Positions 1 through 7,939 of a stretch of DNA of 10,404 nucleotides are shown here, in pieces. How positions within the stretch are numbered: the stretch's first letter is position 1; each line of letters opens with the position of its first letter. A model generated the notes under the pieces. The model ran no database searches. It was not told the origin of the DNA and saw only the letters and a list, made by a program, of their open reading frames with translations. Made by a program: the position numbers and the translations under genes. This DNA is from Betaproteobacteria bacterium (lineage in GTDB: Bacteria > Pseudomonadota > Gammaproteobacteria > Burkholderiales > SG8-41). The stretch spans positions 1-10,404 of the forward strand of contig JAIOOZ010000425.1 of assembly GCA_021414185.1 (NCBI GenBank), read 5' to 3'.

Positions 1-1137
1 GGTTACGCGGTCGCGCTGGCCGCCAGCATGCAGCATATTTATTGCGGCAAACCCGGCGAAGCGATGTTCACGACCTCGGACATCGGCTGGGTGGTGGGCC
101 ATTCTTACATCGTGTATGGCCCGCTGATCCACGGCATGGCAAGCGTGATGTACGAAGGTTTGCCGATCCGCCCCGATCCCGGCATCTGGTGGAAAATCGT
201 TGCCGATCACAAGGTGACTGTGATGTTTTCATCGCCGACCGCGATCCGCGTGCTGAAAAAGCAGGACCCCGCGTATCTCGCCAAGTACGACGTCAGCACT
301 TTGCGCCATTTGTTTCTGGCGGGCGAACCGCTCGACGAGCCGACTGCACGCTGGATTTCGGAGGCATTGAACGTGCCGGTGATAGACCATTACTGGCAGA
401 CCGAAACGGGTTGGGCACTGCTGTCGTGCGTGCCGGGGGTCGAGGCGACGCCCACCAAGTACGGCAGCCCGAGCTTTCCCGCTTACGGCTACAACGTGAA
501 ACTGCTGCACGAAACTACCGGGCAGGAAATCGGCGCCAACGAGAAAGGCGTGGTGGCAGTGGTGCCGCCGCTGCCGCCCGGATGCATGTCGACGGTGTGG
601 GGGCAGGATGAGCGCTTCGTGCAGACTTACTTCACGAGCTTCAAGGGCCAGTTGATCTACACCACGTTTGACTGGGGCATACGCGACAGTGACGGTTATT
701 ATTTCATCCTCGGGCGCACCGACGACGTCATCAATGTCGCCGGTCATCGCCTCGGCACGCGTGAAATCGAAGAAGCGGTCAGCGGGCATCCCAACATTGC
801 CGAAGTGGCGGTGGTCGGCGTGCAGGATGCAATCAAGGGCCAGGTGCCGATGGCGTTTGCAGTCCTCAAAGACACGACCAAAGTCGAGACCGCCGCCGGA
901 CGCCAAGCGATGGAGCAGGAAGTGCTCGCGGTCGTCGACAAGTCGCTCGGCGCCATCGGCCGACCGGCGCGCGTGCATTTCGTGACGCTGCTGCCCAAGA
1001 CCCGCTCCGGTAAAGTCCTGCGCCGCAGTATCCAGGCCATCGCGGAAGGGCGCGATCCGGGAGATCTGACCACGCTGGATGACCCGGCAGGCATAGAGCA
1101 GATACGCGGCGCGGTTGCTGCGATGCACGGAAAATAA
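1..1137 (+). CDS. prpE: Propionyl-CoA synthetase (PrpE-like), N-terminus outside window
   Basis: AMP-forming acyl-CoA synthetase that activates propionate (or acetate) with ATP and CoA in the cytoplasm, normally feeding the 2-methylcitrate cycle. The frame is open from base 1 (GYAVALAAS...) and ends in TAA at 1135-1137, giving 378 residues of a protein usually near 630, so about 250 N-terminal residues lie outside. Visible signatures are SDIGWVVGHSYIVYGPL, AGEPLDEPTA, the adenylate-forming motif YWQTETGW, GRTDDVINVAGHRLGTREIEE and the C-terminal PKTRSGK. The last lysine (residue 338 of the fragment) is the acyl-adenylation lysine that is acetylated in this family. The hinge motif with GHRLGTREIEE, rather than the GHRMGTAEIE of acetyl-CoA synthetases, is why I prefer PrpE over Acs. 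The internal ATG at base 28 is not a start. The next gene is convergent, so this is the last gene of its transcript; I see no clear plus-strand terminator after it. Confidence 0.86.
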   Translation, partial: GYAVALAASMQHIYCGKPGEAMFTTSDIGWVVGHSYIVYGPLIHGMASVMYEGLPIRPDPGIWWKIVADHKVTVMFSSPTAIRVLKKQDPAYLAKYDVSTLRHLFLAGEPLDEPTARWISEALNVPVIDHYWQTETGWALLSCVPGVEATPTKYGSPSFPAYGYNVKLLHETTGQEIGANEKGVVAVVPPLPPGCMSTVWGQDERFVQTYFTSFKGQLIYTTFDWGIRDSDGYYFILGRTDDVINVAGHRLGTREIEEAVSGHPNIAEVAVVGVQDAIKGQVPMAFAVLKDTTKVETAAGRQAMEQEVLAVVDKSLGAIGRPARVHFVTLLPKTRSGKVLRRSIQAIAEGRDPGDLTTLDDPAGIEQIRGAVAAMHGK

Positions 1138-1169
1138 AACGGGTGCTCACGCCTATTCAGCAGCGACGC

Positions 1170-1189
1170 AAAAAGCGCCAGCAATGGCG
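1170..1189 (-). terminator. Probable intrinsic terminator of the LysR gene
   Basis: Read on the minus strand, a 5-bp GC-rich stem (CGCCA / TGGCG, arms at 1185-1189 and 1176-1180) with a 4-base loop is followed after one C by five T (complement of A1170-A1174). It lies about 40 bases beyond the LysR stop codon. The stem is short. On the plus strand the same stem has no T-run, so it is not a convincing terminator for prpE. Confidence 0.45.
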
Positions 1190-1228
1190 TCAGTTGCAGT
1201 CAGGCGCCCGTGGCGACGAGAATCAAGA

Positions 1229-2158
1229 CTACGAGCTTTCCTTTCTGGCGGTCTCTTTTAATACTTCGACGAACCTGTCGATCGCTGGAGAGCGATAGCC
1301 ATGATCCCGCAGTGTCACGCCGACACTATGTCGCCACGTCAGCTCATTTGCCGGCAATGGGCGCAGCAGTTCCCCGTAATCGTTTGTGCGCTTGACTGTT
1401 GACCAGGACTGGAACATTAACAAGTCGGTTTCGGCCACGATGCGCAGGAGTGTAGGCAACGATCCGGAACGCACTGCGCATTTCGGCGGCGTCAAATTGA
1501 GTTCGCGCCAGCGATGGGCCAGCCATTGAGCTGGCAAAGTTCCCGGCGCCGGCAATGCCCAGCGTTCCTGGCTCAGGGCGGCGGCGCTGATGCGACGCCG
1601 CTTCTGCAAAGCGTGTCCTTTGCGACTTATGACGACAACGCGGTCTTCCATCAGCGGAACCTGTCGAAAACCGTGTACTGGCTGGGCGTCCACGCCGGCC
1701 AGGACGACATCGATTTTTCCTTCGTGCAGGGCGGGGAACAGCGTTTCGCTGTCGCCGGTGACAACCTCCAGCGTGATGGCAGGATATTTCTTCAGCAATG
1801 TGACACAGGCAACAGGCAGCAAATACTGCGCCAGTACGAAGCCCGTGCCAATCCGCAGATGACCTGCGTGGCCGGTTGCGCGCTCTGCAAGTTCGCGCCG
1901 TATATCCACGTCTGCGGCGCGCAGGCGCTCCGCATGGCGCACGAGGTCGAGGCCGCATGCTGTGAGCGTTATTCTCTTCCCTGTCCGTTCCAGCAGGGGC
2001 ACGCCGACGTCGCGCTCCAGGCGGCCCACGCACTTTGTCAGTGCGGGCTGCGTGATGCCCAGCCGTGCGGCGGCACGGCCAATATGCGACAGGTTTGCGA
2101 CTTCGAGAAAATAGGTCAGATCCCGGAATTCCATGTCCAACAATGCCCCCGAAGTCAT
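1229..2158 (-). CDS. LysR-family transcriptional regulator
   Basis: 309-residue LysR-type regulator, the usual length. Residues about 9-68 form the winged helix-turn-helix (FRDLTYFLEVANLSHIGRAA, then ITQPALTKCVGRLERDVGVPLLERTGK). Residues about 95-300 form the periplasmic-binding-protein-like effector domain, beginning HLRIGTGFVLAQYLLP. I chose the ATG at 2158 because GGAAGG sits 8 bases before it. The in-frame ATG at 2134 (MEFRDL) is the alternative and gives 301 residues, but only a G-run about 11 bases upstream supports it. The gene is divergent from the hydrolase/receptor operon, separated by 119 bp. That is the classic arrangement for a LysR protein controlling the neighbouring catabolic genes and itself. 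The effector is unknown; a substrate or product of the operon enzymes is the natural guess. Family certain, target inferred. Confidence 0.93.
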   Translation of the reverse strand: MTSGALLDMEFRDLTYFLEVANLSHIGRAAARLGITQPALTKCVGRLERDVGVPLLERTGKRITLTACGLDLVRHAERLRAADVDIRRELAERATGHAGHLRIGTGFVLAQYLLPVACVTLLKKYPAITLEVVTGDSETLFPALHEGKIDVVLAGVDAQPVHGFRQVPLMEDRVVVISRKGHALQKRRRISAAALSQERWALPAPGTLPAQWLAHRWRELNLTPPKCAVRSGSLPTLLRIVAETDLLMFQSWSTVKRTNDYGELLRPLPANELTWRHSVGVTLRDHGYRSPAIDRFVEVLKETARKESS

Positions 2159-2277
2159 CTCATAGGCCTTCCAAAATCATAACTCAAAAGAATGAATTAA
2201 TGAAAATAATGAATTTGAAGTAATAAAGAGCAAATGCGAACATAGGTGCGACGTCAATAATCCAAGGTTAGGCAGAC
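2159..2277. promoter_or_regulatory. Divergent control region with candidate LysR box
   Basis: AT-rich gap between the LysR gene and the operon. An ATTA-N7-TAAT dyad at 2196-2210 contains the T-N11-A pattern typical of LysR-type sites (T2197, A2209). It lies within three direct AATGAA repeats at 2191, 2199 and 2208. On the minus strand a TATGAT -10 candidate (2181-2176) would place the dyad over the -35 of the lysR promoter, as expected for autorepression. On the plus strand AATAAT at 2256-2261 is a possible -10 for the operon, which would put the dyad near -65, the usual recognition-site position. A weak ribosome site (AAGG 2264-2267, or AGG 2270-2272) precedes the ATG at 2278. The motifs are seen; the roles are inferred. 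Confidence 0.45.
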
Positions 2278-3960
2278 ATGGCAGCGGCAAACAAAGGAAG
2301 AGGGATGCGAGGGCTGGTGGTGGCGCCGCAACCCAGGGCGGCTGAGGTGGGCGCATCCGTGCTCGCGAAGGGCGGCAACGCATTTGATGCCGCCGTAGCA
2401 ACTGGATTTGCGCAGACTGTCGTTGATCCCTTCATGGCAGGTATCGGCGGGATGGGCACATGCAATTATTACGTCGCCAAAACCAAGGAACACGGTTTCC
2501 TGAGCTTCCACTCACGCGCTGGCTCGAAGGTTGCGCCCGGGATGTGGGAGCAGGATGCTAAAGGGCAAACTGAAATTTCCGGCTACACCTTGTTCGAAGA
2601 TGACCGTTCTGAGCTCGGGTATACCTCCATCATGACGCCGGGCACGGTGGCGGGTTTCGGCGCGCTGCAATCCAAGCTTGGCAGGCTCCGGTGGGCTGAC
2701 GTGATGCAGCCGGCGATGGATATTCTGAGAGGCGGGTTCCCGTTGCCGGGTTACGTAACCGCGCTTTTTACGATGCCCAATCTCGGCGGAGAAGCGGTGC
2801 GCATGCGCCAGATTCACCGCACGCCGGACATGAAGAAAATCTGGCTGAAGCCGGACGGAAGCCTGTACCAGGCAGGGGAACATTATCGGAACGACGATCT
2901 GCTGCGCACCATGGAAAGGCTGGCGGCTGAAGGTGCGGACGATTTTTATCGCGGCAAGCTGGGCCGCGACATTGGCGCCGACCTTGAGAAGAACGGCGCC
3001 TTCATTACCGTAGGTGATCTTGCCGATTACCAGGCGCGCTGGCAAAAGCCGCTGCACATTCCTTATCGCGGGTACGACATCTACTCGGGCACCGCGCCGA
3101 CCAGCGGCCTGACGGCGCTGCAAATTCTGAATTTCCTTGAAGGTTTTGATCTCGAGTCCATGGACTACGGCGGCCCGGAGCATTTCAACGCGCTGGCGGG
3201 GGCGATGAAATGGGCGCACCGTGACCGACGGGAAAATCTCGGCGATCCCGAATTCGTCGATCTGCCCACCGAGCGTTTGCTGAGCAAGGCCTACGCAAAA
3301 GAGGTTCATGATGCGATCAGCAAGGGCAAGCTGCCGGAAGCTACTTCGACCCGCCCTCCCGAAGGGACCACACACGTCACCGTTTGGGATAGCGAAGGCA
3401 ACGTAGTTTGCATGACGCATACACTGGTGGTTAGCTCGGGCGTAGTGACGCCGGGGCTGGGTTTCCCCTATAACAATTCGATGAAGCTCGCGGGCGTGTC
3501 GCGACACGGGCCGAATGCCCTCGCGCCGCGCAAGGCGCGCAATGTTGGCATGGCGCCGACCCTGGTATTCAAGGACGGCGAGTTCGTTCTGGCCGTGGGG
3601 GCTCCGGGCGGATCGGTAATCATCAGCTCAGTCGTGCAGACACTGATGAATGTGCTTCACTTCGGAATGCGGCCCGTAGAGGCGGTTTCCGCGCCGCGCA
3701 TGCATTGCGAGGGTGGAGCGGTATTTTGCGAATCGCGCGTGCTCAAACCGACTGTCGATGCGCTCGAGAAAAGCGGGCACAAAGTCAAGCATCATCCCTC
3801 CGCTTACGATATGATTTTTTCGCGCGCGCAGCTCATTGCCAAGCATCCCGACGGCACCGTTCGCGGCGCCAGCGATCCGCGTCATGACGGGGGCGTTCCC
3901 ATAGCCGCCTACGATGACGGTTCCATCGCCATCATGCCTTGGTGGGGACGGGGAACCTAA
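2278..3960 (+). CDS. Gamma-glutamyltransferase-family Ntn-hydrolase, substrate unknown
   Basis: 560-residue proenzyme of the GGT family, which self-cleaves to expose an N-terminal threonine nucleophile. The family pattern is clear from end to end: KGGNAFDAAVATGFAQTVVDP and GIGGMG near the N-terminus, the GTTH cleavage site with predicted nucleophile Thr364, then PYNNSM, APTLVFKDGEFVLAVGAPGGS (A442-S446) and GASDPRHDGG. Cleavage before Thr364 would give subunits of about 363 and 197 residues. There is no signal peptide, so unlike periplasmic GGT this enzyme should be cytoplasmic. Aligned by eye to E. coli GGT, several gamma-glutamyl-binding residues are replaced: Asn411 by Val384, Gln430 by Ser401, Asp433 by Leu404 and Ser462-Ser463 by Val423-Gly424. 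Arg80 may correspond to Arg114. It is therefore probably not a glutathione hydrolase; relatives such as oxamate amidohydrolase (HpxW) show that the fold takes other amides. First gene of the operon, 67 bp before the next. Confidence 0.87.
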   Translation: MAAANKGRGMRGLVVAPQPRAAEVGASVLAKGGNAFDAAVATGFAQTVVDPFMAGIGGMGTCNYYVAKTKEHGFLSFHSRAGSKVAPGMWEQDAKGQTEISGYTLFEDDRSELGYTSIMTPGTVAGFGALQSKLGRLRWADVMQPAMDILRGGFPLPGYVTALFTMPNLGGEAVRMRQIHRTPDMKKIWLKPDGSLYQAGEHYRNDDLLRTMERLAAEGADDFYRGKLGRDIGADLEKNGAFITVGDLADYQARWQKPLHIPYRGYDIYSGTAPTSGLTALQILNFLEGFDLESMDYGGPEHFNALAGAMKWAHRDRRENLGDPEFVDLPTERLLSKAYAKEVHDAISKGKLPEATSTRPPEGTTHVTVWDSEGNVVCMTHTLVVSSGVVTPGLGFPYNNSMKLAGVSRHGPNALAPRKARNVGMAPTLVFKDGEFVLAVGAPGGSVIISSVVQTLMNVLHFGMRPVEAVSAPRMHCEGGAVFCESRVLKPTVDALEKSGHKVKHHPSAYDMIFSRAQLIAKHPDGTVRGASDPRHDGGVPIAAYDDGSIAIMPWWGRGT

Positions 3961-4027
3961 TTAGAAGAACTGAAAATAAAATGGAGGCCTGTATCAGAAC
4001 AATAAGATTGTTGTGAAGGGACGAACC

Positions 4028-4999
4028 ATGAAACTTGTTGTGCGTGCGATAACCGCCGTAATCTTCGTTGCTTTCTGCCTGCAGACGGCTGCGTTCGGAC
4101 AAAGCTATCCCTCCAAGCCTGTCCGCGTGATTATCCCGCACGCAGCCGGCGGTCCAAACGACATCGCCGGCCGTATTGTTTTTCAGAGAATGTCGGAATT
4201 GCTCGGGCAGCAATTTGTGATCGAAACGCGTCCCGGCGCTGGAAGTACCATTGGCACTGCTGCCGTCGCCAAGAGCCCGCCGGATGGTTACACCATCATG
4301 GTCCATTCGACCACCCATATCGCCAGCGCACATCTGTACAAGAAGCTGCCGTACGACACGCTCAAGGACTTCATCGGAGTAACGCCGATTGCCGCCCAGG
4401 TCGGGATACTGGGTGTGCATCCCGCGCTCCCGGTCAAGTCTGTGAAGGATCTTATCTCGTTGGCCCGAACCCGGCCGAACGACGTGGCTTATGCGTCGGC
4501 GGGGAGCGGCAGTTACGTGCACCTGGCCATGTCGCTTTTTAATTCCATGGCGGGAATTCAAATGACGCACGTTCCTTACAAAGGGAGCGGGCCCGCAGGC
4601 GTGGGATTGGCGGCCGGTGAAGTGCAAGTGATGGTGGCGACTTATGCGCTCTTCAGTCCTTTTATCGCGCGCCGTCAGGTCCGCCTCCTCGGCGTAACGT
4701 CGGATACGCGGATCAAGCTGCTGCCTGAGCTGCCGACGATTGCCGAGGCTGGGTTGTCGGGTTACGAGTTTGCAGCATGGGTAGGTGTCCTTACGCCAGC
4801 AGGAGTGGCGCGCCCCATCATCGATACGCTGCACGGAGCGCTTAAAAAAGCGCTGGCTGACCCCGATGTCGAAAAGCGGCTGATGGACCTCGCACTGGAT
4901 CCCATGTTCATGAGTCCCGAAGAGTTTGCCCGTCGGCTCAGATCAGATTTTGACAAGTACGCCAAGGTCGTGCCGCAATCGGGCGCAACCGTGGAGTGA
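4028..4999 (+). CDS. Bug/TctC-family periplasmic solute receptor 1
   Basis: 323-residue extracytoplasmic receptor of the tripartite tricarboxylate transporter (Bug) family, a group greatly expanded in Betaproteobacteria. I start at ATG 4028 because GAAGGG (4015-4020) sits 7 bases upstream; a GTG at 4013 would swallow that site. Residues 1-24 are a signal peptide (one Arg, a hydrophobic core, AFG before QSYP). The mature part has the family marks YPSKPVRVIIPHAAGGPND (ligand-loop Asp), NRPGAG-like TRPGAGSTIGTAAVA, PPDGYTI, LPYDTLKDF, HVPYKGSG and LPTIAEAGLSGYE. Bug proteins bind small carboxylates or amides and either feed TctAB permeases or act as sensors. No permease gene is present here. The hydrolase gene starts 18 bp after this stop, so they are co-transcribed. 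Ligand unknown. Confidence 0.92.
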   Translation: MKLVVRAITAVIFVAFCLQTAAFGQSYPSKPVRVIIPHAAGGPNDIAGRIVFQRMSELLGQQFVIETRPGAGSTIGTAAVAKSPPDGYTIMVHSTTHIASAHLYKKLPYDTLKDFIGVTPIAAQVGILGVHPALPVKSVKDLISLARTRPNDVAYASAGSGSYVHLAMSLFNSMAGIQMTHVPYKGSGPAGVGLAAGEVQVMVATYALFSPFIARRQVRLLGVTSDTRIKLLPELPTIAEAGLSGYEFAAWVGVLTPAGVARPIIDTLHGALKKALADPDVEKRLMDLALDPMFMSPEEFARRLRSDFDKYAKVVPQSGATVE

Positions 5000-5017
5000 T
5001 GAACCGAAAGGCAGAAA

Positions 5018-6898
5018 ATGATTGAATACAACGAATTTCACACACTCGAAAACGTGATGGTGCCAATGCGGGACGGCGTGCGTCTCGCGACGGACATCCA
5101 TTTGCCGGCGCGCGACGGCAAGCCTCTGGATGGCCCCTGGCCGGTCGTGATGGTCCGCACACCATACGACAAAACGCGTCTGGGTGACCAGGCGTCCATC
5201 GTGCGTCTGCGTGACTATACATTCCACGGCTATGCGGCTGTCGCGCAGGATTGCCGTGGCCGCTGTCAGTCCGAGGGCGATTTTTATCCATTCCTGAATG
5301 AAGTCAATGACGGTCACGACGCAATCGCGTGGATCGGCCGCCAGACATGGTGCAACGGGAAAGTGGGGACTATCGGGACATCGTACAACGCGCAGACGCA
5401 GTCGAGCATGGCAACCACCAATCCGCCGCACCTGGCGTCCCAGTACGTGAGCCAGGGCTACAGTAATTATCATCGCACCCGTACTCGCACGAACGGCGTA
5501 TTTAACCTGCATCGGTTCGAGTGGTTTCTGCGCATGGCAGTCGAGGGGCGCGAGGCAAATGCAGATCCCGTTCTAAAAGCCGCAATTGAAGACATGCGCG
5601 ATCATTTATACGAAATTCTGCGCGATGCTTTTCCGATCCGCGAGGGCCAAACGCCGCTGGCCGGCGCAAAAACCTATGAGTGCGCGCTTTTCGATTTCAT
5701 GACGAAGGCCGAGTTTTCTGAATACTGGCGGCATCCCGGCCTGAATCTGGAGCCGCATTACGACAGCTATAAAGACGTGCCGGTGACGTGGCTGGGCGGC
5801 TGGTTTGACGGTTACAGCCTGGACACTGTGCGCAATTACCAGGCAATGTCGACACGGAAGAAGTCGCCGCAGTTCCTGGTCATGGGCCCGTGGCCGCACG
5901 GCATGGGGCAGGAGTCCAAGACGTTTTCGGGGCAGGCGTATTTCGGCGAAAGCGCCGCATTTTCTACGGTCGAGGAACGTTTGAGGTGGCTGGACTGGAC
6001 GCTGAAAGGCCTCGACAACGGCTATGCGAAGCGCGCACCTGTCCGCTTGTTTGTGATGGGTGGCGGAACAGGGAAGGCGTTGAAAGGACCGCGCCACGAG
6101 CATTTGATCGGCGGGACCATAGACCATGGAGGCTCCTGGCGGGACGAACAGGAATGGCCGCTCGCACGAACCAAACTGACGCCCTATTATTTTCACTCAA
6201 CGGGGTTATTGTCGCCTTCGCGTCCGGAGGCTGCAGTCGCACCCACGACCTACGATTTCGATCCCCATGATCCGGTGCCGATGCTGCACATTCCGGGAAA
6301 GCGCTGGACCGATATAGGCGGCCCTTTTTTCCGGGCAGGCGTTTCATTCCATCAGCGCGATCATGCGAGCAACGAGCATGGCAAGAATCATCTGCCTCTA
6401 TCGATGCGGCAGGATATCGTGGTGTTTCAGACGCCGCCCCTTGATCGGGACGTGGAGTTGACCGGCACGACCGATGTAATCCTTTATGTCTCCTCAAGTG
6501 CCGTCGACACCGACTTTACGGCGACCCTCATCGATCAATATCCGGGCAATTCCGACTACCCGGAAGGTTTTGCCCTCAATCTTTCTTTCTCGATACAGCG
6601 CTGCCGCTATCGCGACAGCTACGAAAAGCCGCAATTGATGAAGCCGGGAGAAGTTTACAAACTGCAGTTTACGCTGCCGCCGACGTGCAACGTATTCAAA
6701 TCCGGACATCGCATACGCATCGATGTGTCGAGCAGTTTATGGCCCGAATGGGAGCCAAACCCCAACACAGGCGCTTCGCCCGGGCGCTACCGGCGGAAAA
6801 TCATCGCAACCAACAGTATTTATCACGACGAGAAACACTCATCGCACGTCGTTATACCGGTCATTCCAGCGCGCGAACCGTCGAGCGTTGCACGATGA
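5018..6898 (+). CDS. CocE/NonD-type alpha/beta hydrolase (X-Pro dipeptidyl-peptidase S15 fold)
   Basis: 626-residue serine hydrolase of the CocE/NonD family, whose members cleave esters, amides or N-acyl amino acid derivatives. The N-terminal catalytic domain (about 1-320) opens with VMVPMRDGVRLATDIHLPA and has RTPYDK and QDCRGRCQSEGDF. The likely triad is Ser122 in GTSYNAQ, Asp264 in WLGGWFDG and His294 in GPWPHG. The C-terminal jelly-roll domain (about 390-615) carries PPLDRDVELTGTTDVILYVS, SSAVDTDFTATLID and FKSGHRIRIDVSSS. The nucleophile motif ends in Ala125 where the family usually has Gly (GxSYxG). There is no signal peptide, so it should act in the cytoplasm. The start at 5018 is supported by GAAAGG six bases upstream. 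Its stop overlaps the start of the next gene (ATGA, 6895-6898), implying translational coupling. The family is clear; the substrate cannot be assigned. Confidence 0.92.
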   Translation: MIEYNEFHTLENVMVPMRDGVRLATDIHLPARDGKPLDGPWPVVMVRTPYDKTRLGDQASIVRLRDYTFHGYAAVAQDCRGRCQSEGDFYPFLNEVNDGHDAIAWIGRQTWCNGKVGTIGTSYNAQTQSSMATTNPPHLASQYVSQGYSNYHRTRTRTNGVFNLHRFEWFLRMAVEGREANADPVLKAAIEDMRDHLYEILRDAFPIREGQTPLAGAKTYECALFDFMTKAEFSEYWRHPGLNLEPHYDSYKDVPVTWLGGWFDGYSLDTVRNYQAMSTRKKSPQFLVMGPWPHGMGQESKTFSGQAYFGESAAFSTVEERLRWLDWTLKGLDNGYAKRAPVRLFVMGGGTGKALKGPRHEHLIGGTIDHGGSWRDEQEWPLARTKLTPYYFHSTGLLSPSRPEAAVAPTTYDFDPHDPVPMLHIPGKRWTDIGGPFFRAGVSFHQRDHASNEHGKNHLPLSMRQDIVVFQTPPLDRDVELTGTTDVILYVSSSAVDTDFTATLIDQYPGNSDYPEGFALNLSFSIQRCRYRDSYEKPQLMKPGEVYKLQFTLPPTCNVFKSGHRIRIDVSSSLWPEWEPNPNTGASPGRYRRKIIATNSIYHDEKHSSHVVIPVIPAREPSSVAR

Positions 6899-7866
6899 AC
6901 AAAGGCATGCTCGCGCTGGCACTTGGCTGCGTGCTCGGCCCCGCTGGTATTCCGGTGGCGGCACAGGATTACCCTGCTAAATCCATCCGCGTAATCGTCG
7001 CCTTCACTCCAGGCGGGACCAGTGACATCGTGGGACGGCTGGTTGCGCTCAAGCTGACGGAGGCGTTTGGACAGCAGGCCATCGTAGATAACCGGCCAGG
7101 CGCGGGAGGGACCATAGGTTCGGAAATGGGGGCGAAAGCTGCGCCCGATGGCTACACTTTGCTCATCGGCCATGTAGGTACGCTTGCGGTGAATCCAACG
7201 CTGTACCCTGCGATTCCGTATGACGCTGTTAAGGATTTTCAGCATGTCACGATGATTTCCAAGGCGCCAAGCATCATGGTGGTCCATCCCTCGTTGCCAG
7301 TGAGGACGGCGCGCGAATTTATCGCCCTCGCAAGAGCGAAGCCCGGGCAGCTTGCATACGGGTCACCAGGCAGCGGTAGTGCCGGGCACCTGCTCATGGC
7401 CTATTTCACGATGATGGCAAAGATCGACTTGCTTCATGTGCCATACCGGGGGACGGCCCCCGCTCTGATTGATCTAATAGCGGGGCAAACCAGTACCGTA
7501 TTCACCGGGACGCCCGGCATATTGCCCCACGTCCAATCGGGCAAATTGCGCGTAATCGGAGTTTCTACTGCTGCGAGGCTGCCCAATTTGCCGGCAGTAC
7601 CCACGATCGCCGAAAGCGGCCTGCCAGGGTACGATGTGACTCAGTGGTGGGGGGTGCTGGCGCCCGCGGCTACTGCCCGACCCATTGTCATGAAGTTGAA
7701 TGAAGCTTTAGGCAAAGCATTGCGTTCGGATGACTTGCGAAAGCGCCTCGCAGCCGACGGTGCGGACCCTGCCGGCAGTACGCCGGAAGAGTTTCAGGCG
7801 TTTATAAAGTCAGAAATCGCTCGATGGGCACCAGTAATCAAAGCATCCGGCGCAAAGCCGGAATGA
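6895..7866 (+). CDS. Bug/TctC-family periplasmic solute receptor 2
   Basis: Second Bug receptor, 323 residues like the first but clearly a different sequence (ligand loop FTPGGTSDIVGR against PHAAGGPNDIAGR). The frame is open far upstream, but the start at 6895 gives a clean signal peptide (MNKGMLALALGC..., cleavage VAA before QDYP) and overlaps the hydrolase stop by four bases. No strong ribosome site is seen, so translation probably depends on coupling to the hydrolase. Family marks are YPAKSIRVIVAF, NRPGAGGTIGSEMGAKA, APDGYTLLIGH, IPYDAVKDF, GSPGSGSAGHL, HVPYRG and VPTIAESGLPGYD. Residues ALGC at 9-12 loosely resemble a lipobox, but the preceding segment is too short and the signal peptidase I site is better. 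Two unlike receptors in one operon suggest two ligands, or transport plus sensing. Last gene before the terminator at 7940. Confidence 0.92.
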   Translation: MNKGMLALALGCVLGPAGIPVAAQDYPAKSIRVIVAFTPGGTSDIVGRLVALKLTEAFGQQAIVDNRPGAGGTIGSEMGAKAAPDGYTLLIGHVGTLAVNPTLYPAIPYDAVKDFQHVTMISKAPSIMVVHPSLPVRTAREFIALARAKPGQLAYGSPGSGSAGHLLMAYFTMMAKIDLLHVPYRGTAPALIDLIAGQTSTVFTGTPGILPHVQSGKLRVIGVSTAARLPNLPAVPTIAESGLPGYDVTQWWGVLAPAATARPIVMKLNEALGKALRSDDLRKRLAADGADPAGSTPEEFQAFIKSEIARWAPVIKASGAKPE

Positions 7867-7939
7867 TTGTTTGAAATTGGGAGTTGCGGTCTCACCCAGA
7901 TAGACCCGTTTTCATGCGCGCCGTTCTTCGGCAGAAAGC

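Noticed and set aside
1514..2182. 222-codon plus-strand open frame opposite the LysR gene
   Set aside because: Shadow of the LysR gene; it also crosses the divergent promoter region and has no domain.
2512..3507. 331-codon open frame on the minus strand
   Set aside because: It lies wholly antisense to the GGT-family gene, whose conserved motifs run straight through; the frame is a codon-bias shadow.
3932..4834. 300-codon minus-strand open frame
   Set aside because: Antisense to the first Bug receptor gene, with low-complexity Arg/His-rich translation and no recognisable domain.
6685..6894. Upstream extension of the second Bug receptor by 70 codons
   Set aside because: It would bury the signal peptide inside the protein and overlap the conserved C-terminus of the hydrolase in another frame.
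6922..6933. Lipobox (ALGC) making the second Bug receptor a lipoprotein
   Set aside because: The hydrophobic segment before the Cys is too short, and a standard signal peptidase I site (VAA-QDYP) follows at the position usual for the family.
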